64,000 nucleotides of DNA from Clostridia bacterium (GTDB taxonomy: Bacteria > Bacillota > Clostridia > Christensenellales > UBA1242), in the NCBI GenBank assembly GCA_023228225.1, contig JALOBO010000006.1, positions 1 through 64,000 on the forward strand. Direction: 5' to 3'. Positions within the stretch are counted from its first letter, which is position 1; every line of letters begins with the position of its first letter. Positions 42,172 to 51,053 of the stretch are shown piece after piece. The notes beneath the pieces were generated by a model. It saw only the letters and a program-made list of their open reading frames with translations. It was not told the DNA's origin and made no database searches. The position numbers were made by a program, and so were the translations under genes.

Positions 42172-44100
42172 TTATAGACTATATTTTTTTGACTTAACTA
42201 ACAATGCATATACAAAAGTGCTTATTATGTAAGAACTTGAAAGTAGTGATGGAACAAGCCAATTTGCATAAAATTCTACTTGATTTAAATCGGTCATTCC
42301 TAAAAACAAATTAAATGCGTATATAAATACAAGTGTAGCAAGTGTAGCAATAATTTTAACAAACAAATTTAGTGAAAGATTAAAATTTGTGCTTGTTTTT
42401 TTGTCTGGATTTGCAAGATAAGCAATAAGACTTAAAAAGGGCAGAAAACAAACAAATAAAACTGCTAATATAAATAATGTATTTGAATTTTGTGCCAGCA
42501 TATCATAATAGTCAAGCAAGATATAACTTCCGGCAATTGTTAGCATCATTATTACAAACATTATAATGCTTTGTACAAATTTAAGTTTGTTTTGTAGTAC
42601 ATAATTATAACTAAACTCTGAATCAGTTTTTTTGTTGTATGAATTAAATTTAATGTTCGATTTTTTTGTAATCTTATCGGCTTTTTCTGCATTTTCATCT
42701 GTTTGAGCGGATTGTTTTTTTGATGTAGAAAAATATTCTTTGATTGTGGCATCAAACATTGGTTTTGGTTTCGGTTTTGCTAATTCTTCAATCTTACTGT
42801 CTTGTCTATCTTCTTGTAAATTTACATCTTCTGATGATTTATTTTCTTCGTACTGTTCTTTAACATTAGATTTTACCAGTACTTTATCTGATAATTTGAA
42901 GTCAATAGGTGCGTATAAATCGCCTAAAATGCCTTTGTAATCTATTTCATTAACAGTTTCCGGTAAATCCTCATCTTTTTTAATTAAATTATCTTTTATA
43001 GTTTCATTATTAACTTGCGCTTTAATATTTTTTGCTTTGCCATAATCATCTGGATAATTAAATGATTTGATAGGGTAATATGATTTGGGAATTAAAGTTT
43101 CTTGCTTTACATTAATATTTGCAAAACTATTATTGGGTGTGTTTTCAAATTTTGTTGGAGTAGAATTAGGGGCAAGTTTATTATTTTCGGCCATTTCATT
43201 TATCGGTTGAAAAATAGTATTTTCCTGCTTTAAAACATCTTTAAATTCTTCAAAATTTAAATCTTCTTTTATAATATTTTCTTCTTTACTTGAATTTTCA
43301 GAAATAACTTTATCATCAAATGTAAAATCGCCTACAAATTCTTCACTTTGAACAGGACTTGAAATATTAAATTTAAAATCGCCAGAAGAAATAGAATGTT
43401 GTTTTTCAAAATAACTTTTATTATTAGCCGTTGATGTGGGCTTTTTTATGTCAGGCTCTGTATAATGAATTTGTGTTGACTTGCGTAATTCAATTTCTTT
43501 TAAATTTGCCGTGTTTTCTTCGATTACGGTTGTCCACTCTTTTCCTGCTTTAAGTTTTTGCTTTCCTTCAAGTATTTCTTTTGAGTCTTGTTCGGCTTTA
43601 ATGATTTCGGCAAATTCAAAAAGCGATGAAGGTGGGGTGGTTGAAATTTCATTGTCAGTTTTTATTTCTTTTGCTTCGTTAACTTCATTTTTCGGTTGGT
43701 TAGCATTAACTATCGGCTTTTGAATAGGTAATTCCTCTGCAATTTCATTTATTCCTTCTAAATTTGAAAGCGGAGTATCGGTAACCATTGAATCTATAAC
43801 AAGCCTAGATGCATTCCATTCATCTTTACTGCTTTCTATTTGTTTAGAACCCTGTTCGGTGAGTTTGTAATAATGCCTACGACCACCAATTTCACTATCA
43901 AGCCAGTAAGATGATATTAACCCCTGAGATTGTAGGCGTTTTAGCGTGCTGTATAATGTGGGCTGTTTAATAACAAATTTGCCTTGACTATTGCTTTCTA
44001 TTATTTTAGCAATTTCATAACCATATTTATCTCCATCTAAAAGAGATTTTAAAATTACTGTACTAATATGTCCTTTTAATAGGTCGCCATTAAATTCCAT
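42172..44100 (-). CDS. PadR regulator fused to disordered linker and four membrane helices
   Basis: A 642-residue protein. Residues about 1-105 form a PadR winged helix (LLKGHISTVILKSLLDGDKY, IKQPTLYSTLKRLQSQGLIS, GGRRHYYKLTEQG). About 390 residues of low-complexity Glu/Lys/Asn-rich linker follow. The C-terminal ~140 residues hold four membrane helices (near 520-540, 548-570, 590-612, 622-640). PadR proteins are usually small and cytosolic, so a membrane-tethered one is unusual. ATG 44100 is chosen for RBS GAGGTG 6 nt upstream. The protein probably responds to membrane or envelope state and may control the convergent ABC exporter. Confidence 0.85.
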   Translation of the reverse strand: MEFNGDLLKGHISTVILKSLLDGDKYGYEIAKIIESNSQGKFVIKQPTLYSTLKRLQSQGLISSYWLDSEIGGRRHYYKLTEQGSKQIESSKDEWNASRLVIDSMVTDTPLSNLEGINEIAEELPIQKPIVNANQPKNEVNEAKEIKTDNEISTTPPSSLFEFAEIIKAEQDSKEILEGKQKLKAGKEWTTVIEENTANLKEIELRKSTQIHYTEPDIKKPTSTANNKSYFEKQHSISSGDFKFNISSPVQSEEFVGDFTFDDKVISENSSKEENIIKEDLNFEEFKDVLKQENTIFQPINEMAENNKLAPNSTPTKFENTPNNSFANINVKQETLIPKSYYPIKSFNYPDDYGKAKNIKAQVNNETIKDNLIKKDEDLPETVNEIDYKGILGDLYAPIDFKLSDKVLVKSNVKEQYEENKSSEDVNLQEDRQDSKIEELAKPKPKPMFDATIKEYFSTSKKQSAQTDENAEKADKITKKSNIKFNSYNKKTDSEFSYNYVLQNKLKFVQSIIMFVIMMLTIAGSYILLDYYDMLAQNSNTLFILAVLFVCFLPFLSLIAYLANPDKKTSTNFNLSLNLFVKIIATLATLVFIYAFNLFLGMTDLNQVEFYANWLVPSLLSSSYIISTFVYALLVKSKKYSL

Positions 44101-44112
44101 AACATTCACCTC

Positions 44113-44220
44113 TGTACTATATATACAATAATATAAAAAAAAACAAATAATGTCAATAAAAATACTACTTGTTGTGTGATTTATATATTAAAATACTATA
44201 AAACAGTACTATATTTAGTA
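44113..44220. promoter_or_regulatory. Candidate PadR operators
   Basis: Two short palindromes, TGTACTATATATACA (44113-44127) and TACTATATTTAGTA (44207-44220), lie upstream of the PadR gene in the divergent intergenic region. PadR proteins bind AT-rich dyads, and autoregulation is common, so these are plausible operators. Confidence 0.4.
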
Positions 44221-44305
44221 TAATACTATGCGTTTTTTCGCATAAACTTAAAAATAACTTTACAAGTATATTAAATTATGATAGTGTTTTATAAAGGAAA
44301 TTGAT

Positions 44306-44977
44306 ATGATAAATACCAATAATATTATTAGAAATAACAGAAAATTATTGACACTTACAATAGATAAACAAGGCAGGCTTTTAATAAAAGCACCGATAAA
44401 TATGTCGGAGGAAACCATATTAGATTTTATTAGAAAGAAACAAAACTGGATTGATAGTAAGCAAAATATGATATTAAATGCACGTTCTTTACATAACGAT
44501 ATACTTTCTTACTCAGAATTACTATATTTGGGCACACTATATAAACCGCAATTTGTAGAAAATATAAAACTAGTAGAGTTAAACGGTGAATGTATTAGTA
44601 TTCCGCTTAATACAAAAATAGAAAAAGTTAAAAAACTGCTTATAAAGTGGTATAAAATGCAGGCAGAAAAAGTACTCGTTAATCGTGTGGAATATTTCCT
44701 TCAAATTACGAATTTAAAGTGTAATTCTGTTAAGTTAATAAATTCTAAGTGTAAATGGGGGACTTGCGATAGTAAGCGTAATTTAGCGTTTAATTGGCGT
44801 ACAGTAATGCTTCCACACAATATAATTGATTATATCGTGGTACACGAAATCACGCACCTAGTAGAAATGAATCACTCTGGTGCATTTTGGGAAGTGATTC
44901 AAGCACTAATTCCGGACTATAAATCCCACCGCAAATTACTAAAAGACAGTAATTATGTACTTGAATTATTTAGGTAA
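44306..44977 (+). CDS. YgjP-like zinc metallopeptidase (DUF45)
   Basis: A 223-residue protein with the family core: KWGTCDSKRNLAFNWRTVML, then HExxH in VVHEITHLVEMNHSGAFW, then IPDYKSHRKLL. This is the YgjP/M48-like fold with a zinc site. Substrate unknown; in other bacteria it sits near restriction or phage genes or alone. RBS AAAGGA. The stop is followed within 4 bp by structured repeat copy C. Confidence 0.85.
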   Translation: MINTNNIIRNNRKLLTLTIDKQGRLLIKAPINMSEETILDFIRKKQNWIDSKQNMILNARSLHNDILSYSELLYLGTLYKPQFVENIKLVELNGECISIPLNTKIEKVKKLLIKWYKMQAEKVLVNRVEYFLQITNLKCNSVKLINSKCKWGTCDSKRNLAFNWRTVMLPHNIIDYIVVHEITHLVEMNHSGAFWEVIQALIPDYKSHRKLLKDSNYVLELFR

Positions 44978-44980
44978 ATT

Positions 44981-45150
44981 TTATTCCGCTTTCCTACCGG
45001 AAAAGCGGAACTAGGCACCGTTTAAACTGAATCTTTTTAACGCTTTAGCCCCAAACAGAACCACCTAGCGTATACATACGCGTCGGAACCTGTTTGGGGC
45101 TAAATCATTTAAAAATCTTTCAGTTTAAACTACTTTGCGTGTTCTATAAC
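44981..45150 (+). repeat. Structured intergenic repeat, copy C
   Basis: The best-preserved copy. The 5' hairpin is TTCCGCTTT/AAAGCGGAA (44984-45010). The outer stem GTTTAAACTGAA pairs with TTCAGTTTAAAC (45020-45031, 45119-45130). An internal loop keeps AATCTTT on both sides. The inner stem TTTAGCCCCAAACAG pairs perfectly with CTGTTTGGGGCTAAA (45044-45058, 45090-45104), and the apical hairpin is GCGTATACATACGC (45068-45081). The tail is CTACTTTGCGTGTTCTA. No open frame spans it. Confidence 0.9.
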
Positions 45151-45813
45151 ACAAAAAGATAATAATATTTTACATAAGTATGTTAACTAAATTTTTATGT
45201 CGAATATTTTCAATATAGTTGATTAGTATTATTATATAATTTTTGTTATTCATTAATAATTTAACTAAGCAATTATAGTAGGCGAGCGGGCCTATAATTT
45301 AGTAATTAATTAAAAATATACTTGTATATTAATATTGCAACTATTCGCTAAACACAGGTTTTACGAATAGTTAACACATTAAAACGTATTATAATCAGTT
45401 ATAATATGTAAATCATACTAATTAATTATAAAACACCATAATTCGCAAAATAGAAATTATATAATTCTACAAAATTTTTATGTCGAATTTTCTGCCAAGT
45501 TTTTAGTACCCTATCAATATTCAACTACTTCATTTTTATAGAATACTATGCAAAATTATTTTATTTAATCTAAAATCTAGTTCTTTTGTATATGTAATCT
45601 TAAACAATGTATTGTATAATATTTTAGTATTCAACTTTTCACAACACGATTTTATTTATGTCTTAATATATTCCACTGTTTATTTTTAGCCTAAATACTA
45701 AATTAAATAGCATTAATTATTTGTATTTTGCGAATAGTTGTGATATTATATATTTGCTTTAACGAATAGTTTTTAAACAATATAAGTATTGTAAAAAAGG
45801 ATTATATAAAAAT
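45151..45813. other. Long AT-rich intergenic region before the recombinase
   Basis: No gene was seen. The region has a 17-bp direct repeat AAATTTTTATGTCGAAT at 45189-45205 and 45472-45488, each with TGTCGAA, the Spo0A-box heptamer. CGAATAGTT occurs three times on the plus strand (near 45365, 45731 and 45762) and once inverted (AACTATTCG near 45340), three of them as AT-flanked copies close to the recombinase start. An inverted repeat AATTATAG/CTATAATT lies near 45271-45299. Confidence 0.55.
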
Positions 45814-46863
45814 ATGATTAAGCAAAGTTATTTTATAGAACGAAACAACAAAAATATAATTAAATTAAGAAATGTAGTGAAAACTTTACCAACATTTGCA
45901 AGCGAATTTTTTTTGGGAATTGAATCGCAAACAAGTCCGCTTACTAGGCTCGGTTATGCTTATGATTTACGCGCATTTTTTGATTTTTTAACAAAAGAAT
46001 TACCATGCGTTTATGGTAAAAATATCAATGAAATTAAACTGAGTGATTTAGAGCAAGTTTCTTCCACCCTACTTGAAGAGTATTTGGCTTATTTAAATCT
46101 GTATGACTGTAATGGTAAATCATATAGCGATAGTGAATATTCAAAAGCCAGAAAATTATCGGCCGTACGAAGTTTTTTTAGATATTATTTTAATAAAAAC
46201 AAACTAAATTCAAACATTACTACAAAAGTTCAAATGCCAAAACTACATACAAAAGATATAGTTAAATTAGAAGTTGATGAAGTAGTAAAAATAATTGATC
46301 AGGCTGAATTTGGCGATGGACTTTCCGATAAGCAAAAAGCGTTTCATAAAAACACTAAATTGCGTGATATTGCTATGCTTACGCTGTTTTTAGGCACCGG
46401 AATTCGTGTCAGTGAATGTGTTGGACTTAATATTTCCGATATTGATTTTAACACAAATGGATTTAAAGTAACTCGTAAAGGTGGCAATCAGTCTATACTT
46501 TATTTTTCTGATGAAGTACGAAATGCTTTAATTAAGTATATAGATGAAAGAAAAGAAGTTAGAACCGAAGAAAATGAAGATGCATTATTTTTATCAATTC
46601 AAAAAAGTCGTATTGGCATTCGCGCAGTAGAAAAGTTAGTAAAAAAATATGCTCAGATTATTTCCCCACTTAAACACATAACCCCTCATAAATTGCGTAG
46701 CACATACGGAACGAATTTGTATCACGAAACACAAGATATTTATATTGTTGCCGATGTTTTAGGTCATAAAGATGTTAACACAACCAAAAAACATTATGCA
46801 GCAGTCAGTGAAGATTTACGCAGACAGGCTTCAACCAAAGTTCATTTAAGAGATAAACAATAA
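45814..46863 (+). CDS. Tyrosine recombinase, XerC/D-like
   Basis: A site-specific recombinase of 349 residues. It has an N-terminal SAM-like core-binding domain and a catalytic domain with arginine in TGIRVSECVG, lysine in RKGGNQ, HKLR in HITPHKLRSTYG, H in LGHKDVNTTK and the nucleophile in KHYAAV. All catalytic residues are present. RBS AAAAGGA. It is longer than Bacillus XerC/XerD (~300) because of an extended N-terminus. It may be the chromosome dimer resolvase or a stand-alone integrase; context (no adjacent element genes) favours the former. Confidence 0.85.
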   Translation: MIKQSYFIERNNKNIIKLRNVVKTLPTFASEFFLGIESQTSPLTRLGYAYDLRAFFDFLTKELPCVYGKNINEIKLSDLEQVSSTLLEEYLAYLNLYDCNGKSYSDSEYSKARKLSAVRSFFRYYFNKNKLNSNITTKVQMPKLHTKDIVKLEVDEVVKIIDQAEFGDGLSDKQKAFHKNTKLRDIAMLTLFLGTGIRVSECVGLNISDIDFNTNGFKVTRKGGNQSILYFSDEVRNALIKYIDERKEVRTEENEDALFLSIQKSRIGIRAVEKLVKKYAQIISPLKHITPHKLRSTYGTNLYHETQDIYIVADVLGHKDVNTTKKHYAAVSEDLRRQASTKVHLRDKQ

Positions 46864-46888
46864 ATGTAAATGTAGAATAAGACAAGAT

Positions 46889-48130
46889 TTACTTTTGTAA
46901 ATTTGATAAAATCATCATTGTAGCAATTTTAATGTGTTCATAGGTTAAGCCACCTTGCAAATATGCAATATATGGTGGTCTAATGGGCGAATCACAACTT
47001 AATTCAATTGTAGCACCTTGTACAAAACTACCGCCGGCCATTATAACTTTATCGGCGTAACCCGGCATATCCCATGGAATTGGAGTTGCATAACTGTCAA
47101 TTGGCGAAGCACTTTGCACTGCCTGACAAAATGCAATAAGTTCTTTTTCATTATTAAATTTAATTAGTGATACAATATCGCCACTTAATTCTTTTGGTGT
47201 TGGACTTACATCGTAGCCTAATTCATTCATTGTAGTACGAATAAGTGAAGAACCTTTAAGTGCCTGTGATACCGTATGCGGTGCCATAAACAAACCTTGA
47301 AAGAATAGTCTATATCCCGCTTCATACGAGCCAACCGCTTGCATAAGTGCGGGTGAAGTAAGTTTGCATGTGATTAAATTAATGGCGCTTTTACAGCCAA
47401 CAATATATGCCCCCGCCGGAGCAAGTCCCCCGCCTGCATTTTTAATCAACGAACCAACGACAATATCGGCGCCAACATCAGTAGGTTCTCGCGTTTCGGT
47501 AAATTCGCCGTAACAATTATCTACCATAATAAAAGATTGCGGGCTTTCTTTACGAATTATGTTTACTAACTCGCCTATTTGGTCTATTGATAATGCTTTT
47601 CGCCATGCGTAACCGCGTGAACGTTGCATAAATACAAGTTTTGGCTGTAATTCACGCACTTTTTTTGTGATTATATCGGTATTCGGTTTATTATTTAATA
47701 AATCAATTTGCTCGTATTTTACGCCTAAATCTTTAAGCGAACCGGTATCTTTATGTGCTGGGTCGCCAAAAATAACCTCATCAAGCGTGTCATAAGGCTT
47801 ACCAGTAATGCTAAGCATAATATCATTAGGTCTTAAAATACCAAATAGCGCCATAGCAAGTGCATGTGAAGCACATGAAATATGTGGGGTTACAATTGCA
47901 TTTTCTGCCCCAAACACATCAGCGAATAATTTACACAGCATATCTCTGCCAGCATCGCCATAACCATAACCTGTTGTACCTATAAAATGCCTTTCCGACA
48001 CTTTATTTTTTTTAAATGCTTTAAGCACCTTGGCTTGATTTAAAAAAGCAATATTTTCTATTAATGCAAAAGGTTCAACGCATTTTTTCTCTGCATTTTC
48101 CACCAATATTCTTGATTGTTCACTATACAT
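46889..48130 (-). CDS. Methionine gamma-lyase/aluminium-resistance family PLP enzyme
   Basis: A 413-residue fold type I PLP-dependent enzyme, with GTTGYGYGDAGRDMLCKLFA, IMVDNCYGEFTETREP (PLP Asp region) and the Schiff-base lysine in VVGSLIKNAGGGLAPAGAYI. This family is annotated as aluminium resistance or methionine gamma-lyase family protein and commonly follows miaA in Firmicutes. The reaction is not defined from sequence. It starts 1 bp after the miaA stop, so it is in the same operon. Confidence 0.9.
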   Translation of the reverse strand: MYSEQSRILVENAEKKCVEPFALIENIAFLNQAKVLKAFKKNKVSERHFIGTTGYGYGDAGRDMLCKLFADVFGAENAIVTPHISCASHALAMALFGILRPNDIMLSITGKPYDTLDEVIFGDPAHKDTGSLKDLGVKYEQIDLLNNKPNTDIITKKVRELQPKLVFMQRSRGYAWRKALSIDQIGELVNIIRKESPQSFIMVDNCYGEFTETREPTDVGADIVVGSLIKNAGGGLAPAGAYIVGCKSAINLITCKLTSPALMQAVGSYEAGYRLFFQGLFMAPHTVSQALKGSSLIRTTMNELGYDVSPTPKELSGDIVSLIKFNNEKELIAFCQAVQSASPIDSYATPIPWDMPGYADKVIMAGGSFVQGATIELSCDSPIRPPYIAYLQGGLTYEHIKIATMMILSNLQK

Positions 48131-49060
48131 TTATTTGTCTTCCTTTTTAAAACTTGAAAATTTTTGTAATACTGAATTTATTGCTTTTTCTTTTTCGGAA
48201 ATATCAAACCAATTAATATTTTTCATATGTTTTAGCCAAGTTAATTGTCGTTTTGCATAATGTCTTGTATTGTTTTTTATTAACTCTTTTGCTTCATCTA
48301 GTGTAATATTGCCTTCTAAATTTTCAATAATTTCTTTATAGCCTATTGCCTGCATACTTTGTGCTGTTTTTGGAACGCCTTGTGCAAGTAAATTTTTAAC
48401 TTCTGTAACTAATCCGCTTTCAAACATTTTATCTACACGCAAATTTATGCGGTTATTAATAATTTCTCGATCAGCATTTAATGCAACAATATAAAAATCA
48501 TAAGGCGATGTTTTATCTTGTTCTAAATTATGTTCTGATTTTGTTTTCCCAGTAAGTTCATATATTTCTAATGCTCTTATTATGCGTCGTTCATCATTTG
48601 ATTTTTCGGCTTCGGCGGGGTCAATTTTTTTAAGTAAATCTAATAAATAATCATTTCCGAATTCATTAGATAAAGCCTTATATTTATTACGAATTTCCTC
48701 ATTTTTAGGCAACTGTGCAAACGAATATGGGTATAGCAAACTTTCGGTATAAAGTCCTGTTCCGCCTACAATTATAGGTAATTTATGCTTTTTATACAAA
48801 TCGGCAATAATCTTTTCTGCCTGTTCTTTGTATTCAGCAACACTGTATTCGTTTTGAGGCTCTAAAATATCAATTAAATGGTGCTTACATTGCATAAGTT
48901 CTTCTTGGGTGGCTTTTGCTGTGCCGATGTCCATTTGTTTATATATTTGCATAGAATCCGCCGAAATAATTTCGGCATTTAACTTTTTTGATATTTCTAT
49001 TGCTAGATTAGTTTTGCCAGTTGCTGTTAATCCTACAATTAATAATAGCGGATTTTTCAT
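48131..49060 (-). CDS. miaA: tRNA dimethylallyltransferase
   Basis: Adds a dimethylallyl group to A37 of tRNAs reading UNN codons. The 309-residue protein has P-loop GLTATGKTNLAIEI near residue 9, SADSMQIYKQMDIGTAK, the later QAIGYKEI, and C-terminal RHYAKRQLTWLKH. Its product is the substrate of MiaB, encoded further upstream in the same operon (miaB-mutS-mutL-miaA). Confidence 0.96.
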   Translation of the reverse strand: MKNPLLLIVGLTATGKTNLAIEISKKLNAEIISADSMQIYKQMDIGTAKATQEELMQCKHHLIDILEPQNEYSVAEYKEQAEKIIADLYKKHKLPIIVGGTGLYTESLLYPYSFAQLPKNEEIRNKYKALSNEFGNDYLLDLLKKIDPAEAEKSNDERRIIRALEIYELTGKTKSEHNLEQDKTSPYDFYIVALNADREIINNRINLRVDKMFESGLVTEVKNLLAQGVPKTAQSMQAIGYKEIIENLEGNITLDEAKELIKNNTRHYAKRQLTWLKHMKNINWFDISEKEKAINSVLQKFSSFKKEDK

Positions 49061-49097
49061 TTTAATTCCTTTTGTTTTAGCGTTATGTTTAAAAAAA

Positions 49098-51050
49098 TTA
49101 AAGAATTCTTTTAAACCATTTATCTATGTCTGTGCGTTTTACGACTACAACCACCGGTCTACCGTGCGGACAAAGTAAAGTTGTGTTATTTTCGATTAGT
49201 TTATTAAGCAGGTTTTGTGCCTCATTTTCTGATAATTCATCACCAGACTTAATTGCCGTTTTGCAAGCCATTTGAGCAAGCATATCTTTTACGGTGTCCG
49301 AGGTTTTTTGCATATTAAGTACAGAAATATCTTTAAGTACCGAATTAAAGAATGCCCCAATATTAATATCTTTAAGCGTAAGTGGTACAGTTGATATTTT
49401 AAACGCCCCACTGCCAAATTCTTCTATTTCGAAACCTAATGAATTTATCAATTCTGCATTACTAAGCAAAAACTCAGTTTCTAAATTATTTACATTTAAT
49501 ACAAACGGAAGTAAAAGTACTTGTCTTGATAAATTTGTGGTATCGGTTTGTGATTTTAGTTGGTCAAATAACAGTCTTTCGTGTGCAGCGTGCTGATCTA
49601 TAAAATAAGCGTTTTGTTCATATTCAAAAACTAAATAAGTATTAAATAATTTACCGCAAAAATTAAACTTAGTATTAAGTGTAAATTTGCTTTGCTCGCT
49701 TTGTTGTTTTTGCTCAATCACGGTATCAATATGAAGCGGTGCATTTGTATTTTCTGTATTTTTTGTATTTAAGTTATTTAAAATACCGGTAAACAGTCCA
49801 TTATCTTGCTTAACTCCGCTAAAATTTTTGTCAGTAAGAGTTTCGGCAAGTTTACCGATTACATTTTGATTATTAGCATTTTGCTCTACATTTTGTGTAG
49901 TATGTTGCGGAGCAACTTCTATAAGTGCAAGTTTACTCTTTGTATTTATTTGCTTAAAACTTGAACCCATAAATCCGCTTTCAAATTTTAATGGTTCTTT
50001 AAGTTGAGTATTAAAACTCGCATTATTATTTTCACTCCAATTATTTTTTAGAGTGGCAATATTATCGTTGTTCATAAGAGCATCAGACACACTGTTGTAT
50101 ACACTCATATATACCGCTTGTCCGTTTTCAAAGCGTACATCAAGTTTTTTCGGGTGAACATTGACATCAATTTTATCCAGCGGAATTGTTAAGTAAATAA
50201 TAAAAAATGGAAAACGATTTTTCATCATATAACTTTCAAATGCATTATATACCGCTACCGCAACAGTTGAATTAACAACATAACGACCGTTTATTACAAG
50301 AGTTTGATATGTGCGGTTAGGCTTTGCAAATGAAGGCTTGCCAATAACACCGCTAACTATTAAGTCACTGTATTCGCCACTAATTTTTAGTGTATTTTGT
50401 GCTATGTCTTTGCCATAAACAGCAAAAATTGCATCTTCTAAATCTCTACCCGATGACCTAAAAATAACTTTATCATCAGCGCTATAACTAATTGCAATAT
50501 TTGGATTTGCTAAAATAAGTCTTGCTACAAAATTTGTAATTTCGGTTTCTTCTTGCTTTGGCCTTTTTAAAAATTTTGCGCGAGCAGGAACATTGTAAAA
50601 TAAATTATCTACCGTAATAAGAGTACCGTTAGGGCTACCTTTTGGCTCAGTGTTCAAAATAATGCCACCTTCAACATTAATGCTTTGTCCATTCTCTTGG
50701 TCAGTAGGTTTAGATATAATATTAATTTTAGATACTGCCGCAATACTTGCTAGTGCTTCACCTCGGAAACCAAGCGTGCCAATTTTTTCTAAATCTTCGG
50801 CAAATTTAATTTTGCTTGTGGCGTGTGGCATAAAAGCACGCGGTAAATCTTCTTCATAAATGCCCGAGCCGTTATCGCCTACTTTAATTCGCTTTATTCC
50901 GCCTTCAAATATTTCCAGTGTAATCTTTGTAGCACCAGCATCAATGCTGTTTTCTATAAGTTCTTTAACAATAGCGGCAGGGCGATCTACAACCTCACCC
51001 GCAGCAATTCTATTAAAAATGGAACTATCTAAAATGTTAATCTTTTGCAT
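49098..51050 (-). CDS. mutL: DNA mismatch repair protein MutL
   Basis: The matchmaker and endonuclease of mismatch repair. The 650-residue protein has a GHKL ATPase domain (ELIENSIDAGA, DNGSGI, LGFRGEALASIA), a ~150-residue low-complexity linker and a C-terminal endonuclease domain with DQHAAHERLLFD, ACKTAIK and CPHGRPVVVVV. The last acidic residue of the usual DQHAx2Ex4E motif is Asp here, a mild variation. It starts 3 bp after mutS, so they are co-expressed. Confidence 0.96.
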   Translation of the reverse strand: MQKINILDSSIFNRIAAGEVVDRPAAIVKELIENSIDAGATKITLEIFEGGIKRIKVGDNGSGIYEEDLPRAFMPHATSKIKFAEDLEKIGTLGFRGEALASIAAVSKINIISKPTDQENGQSINVEGGIILNTEPKGSPNGTLITVDNLFYNVPARAKFLKRPKQEETEITNFVARLILANPNIAISYSADDKVIFRSSGRDLEDAIFAVYGKDIAQNTLKISGEYSDLIVSGVIGKPSFAKPNRTYQTLVINGRYVVNSTVAVAVYNAFESYMMKNRFPFFIIYLTIPLDKIDVNVHPKKLDVRFENGQAVYMSVYNSVSDALMNNDNIATLKNNWSENNNASFNTQLKEPLKFESGFMGSSFKQINTKSKLALIEVAPQHTTQNVEQNANNQNVIGKLAETLTDKNFSGVKQDNGLFTGILNNLNTKNTENTNAPLHIDTVIEQKQQSEQSKFTLNTKFNFCGKLFNTYLVFEYEQNAYFIDQHAAHERLLFDQLKSQTDTTNLSRQVLLLPFVLNVNNLETEFLLSNAELINSLGFEIEEFGSGAFKISTVPLTLKDINIGAFFNSVLKDISVLNMQKTSDTVKDMLAQMACKTAIKSGDELSENEAQNLLNKLIENNTTLLCPHGRPVVVVVKRTDIDKWFKRIL

Positions 51051-51053
51051 TTT

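Noticed and set aside
45385-45415. Possible dif site (ATAATATGTAAATC resembles the XerD half-site)
   Set aside because: Only one half-site resembles the Firmicute dif consensus and the XerC half and spacer do not fit; a genome skew plot would be needed.
45189-45813. CRISPR array from the repeated motifs
   Set aside because: Repeats are short, irregularly spaced and without uniform spacers; no cas genes were seen anywhere in the window.
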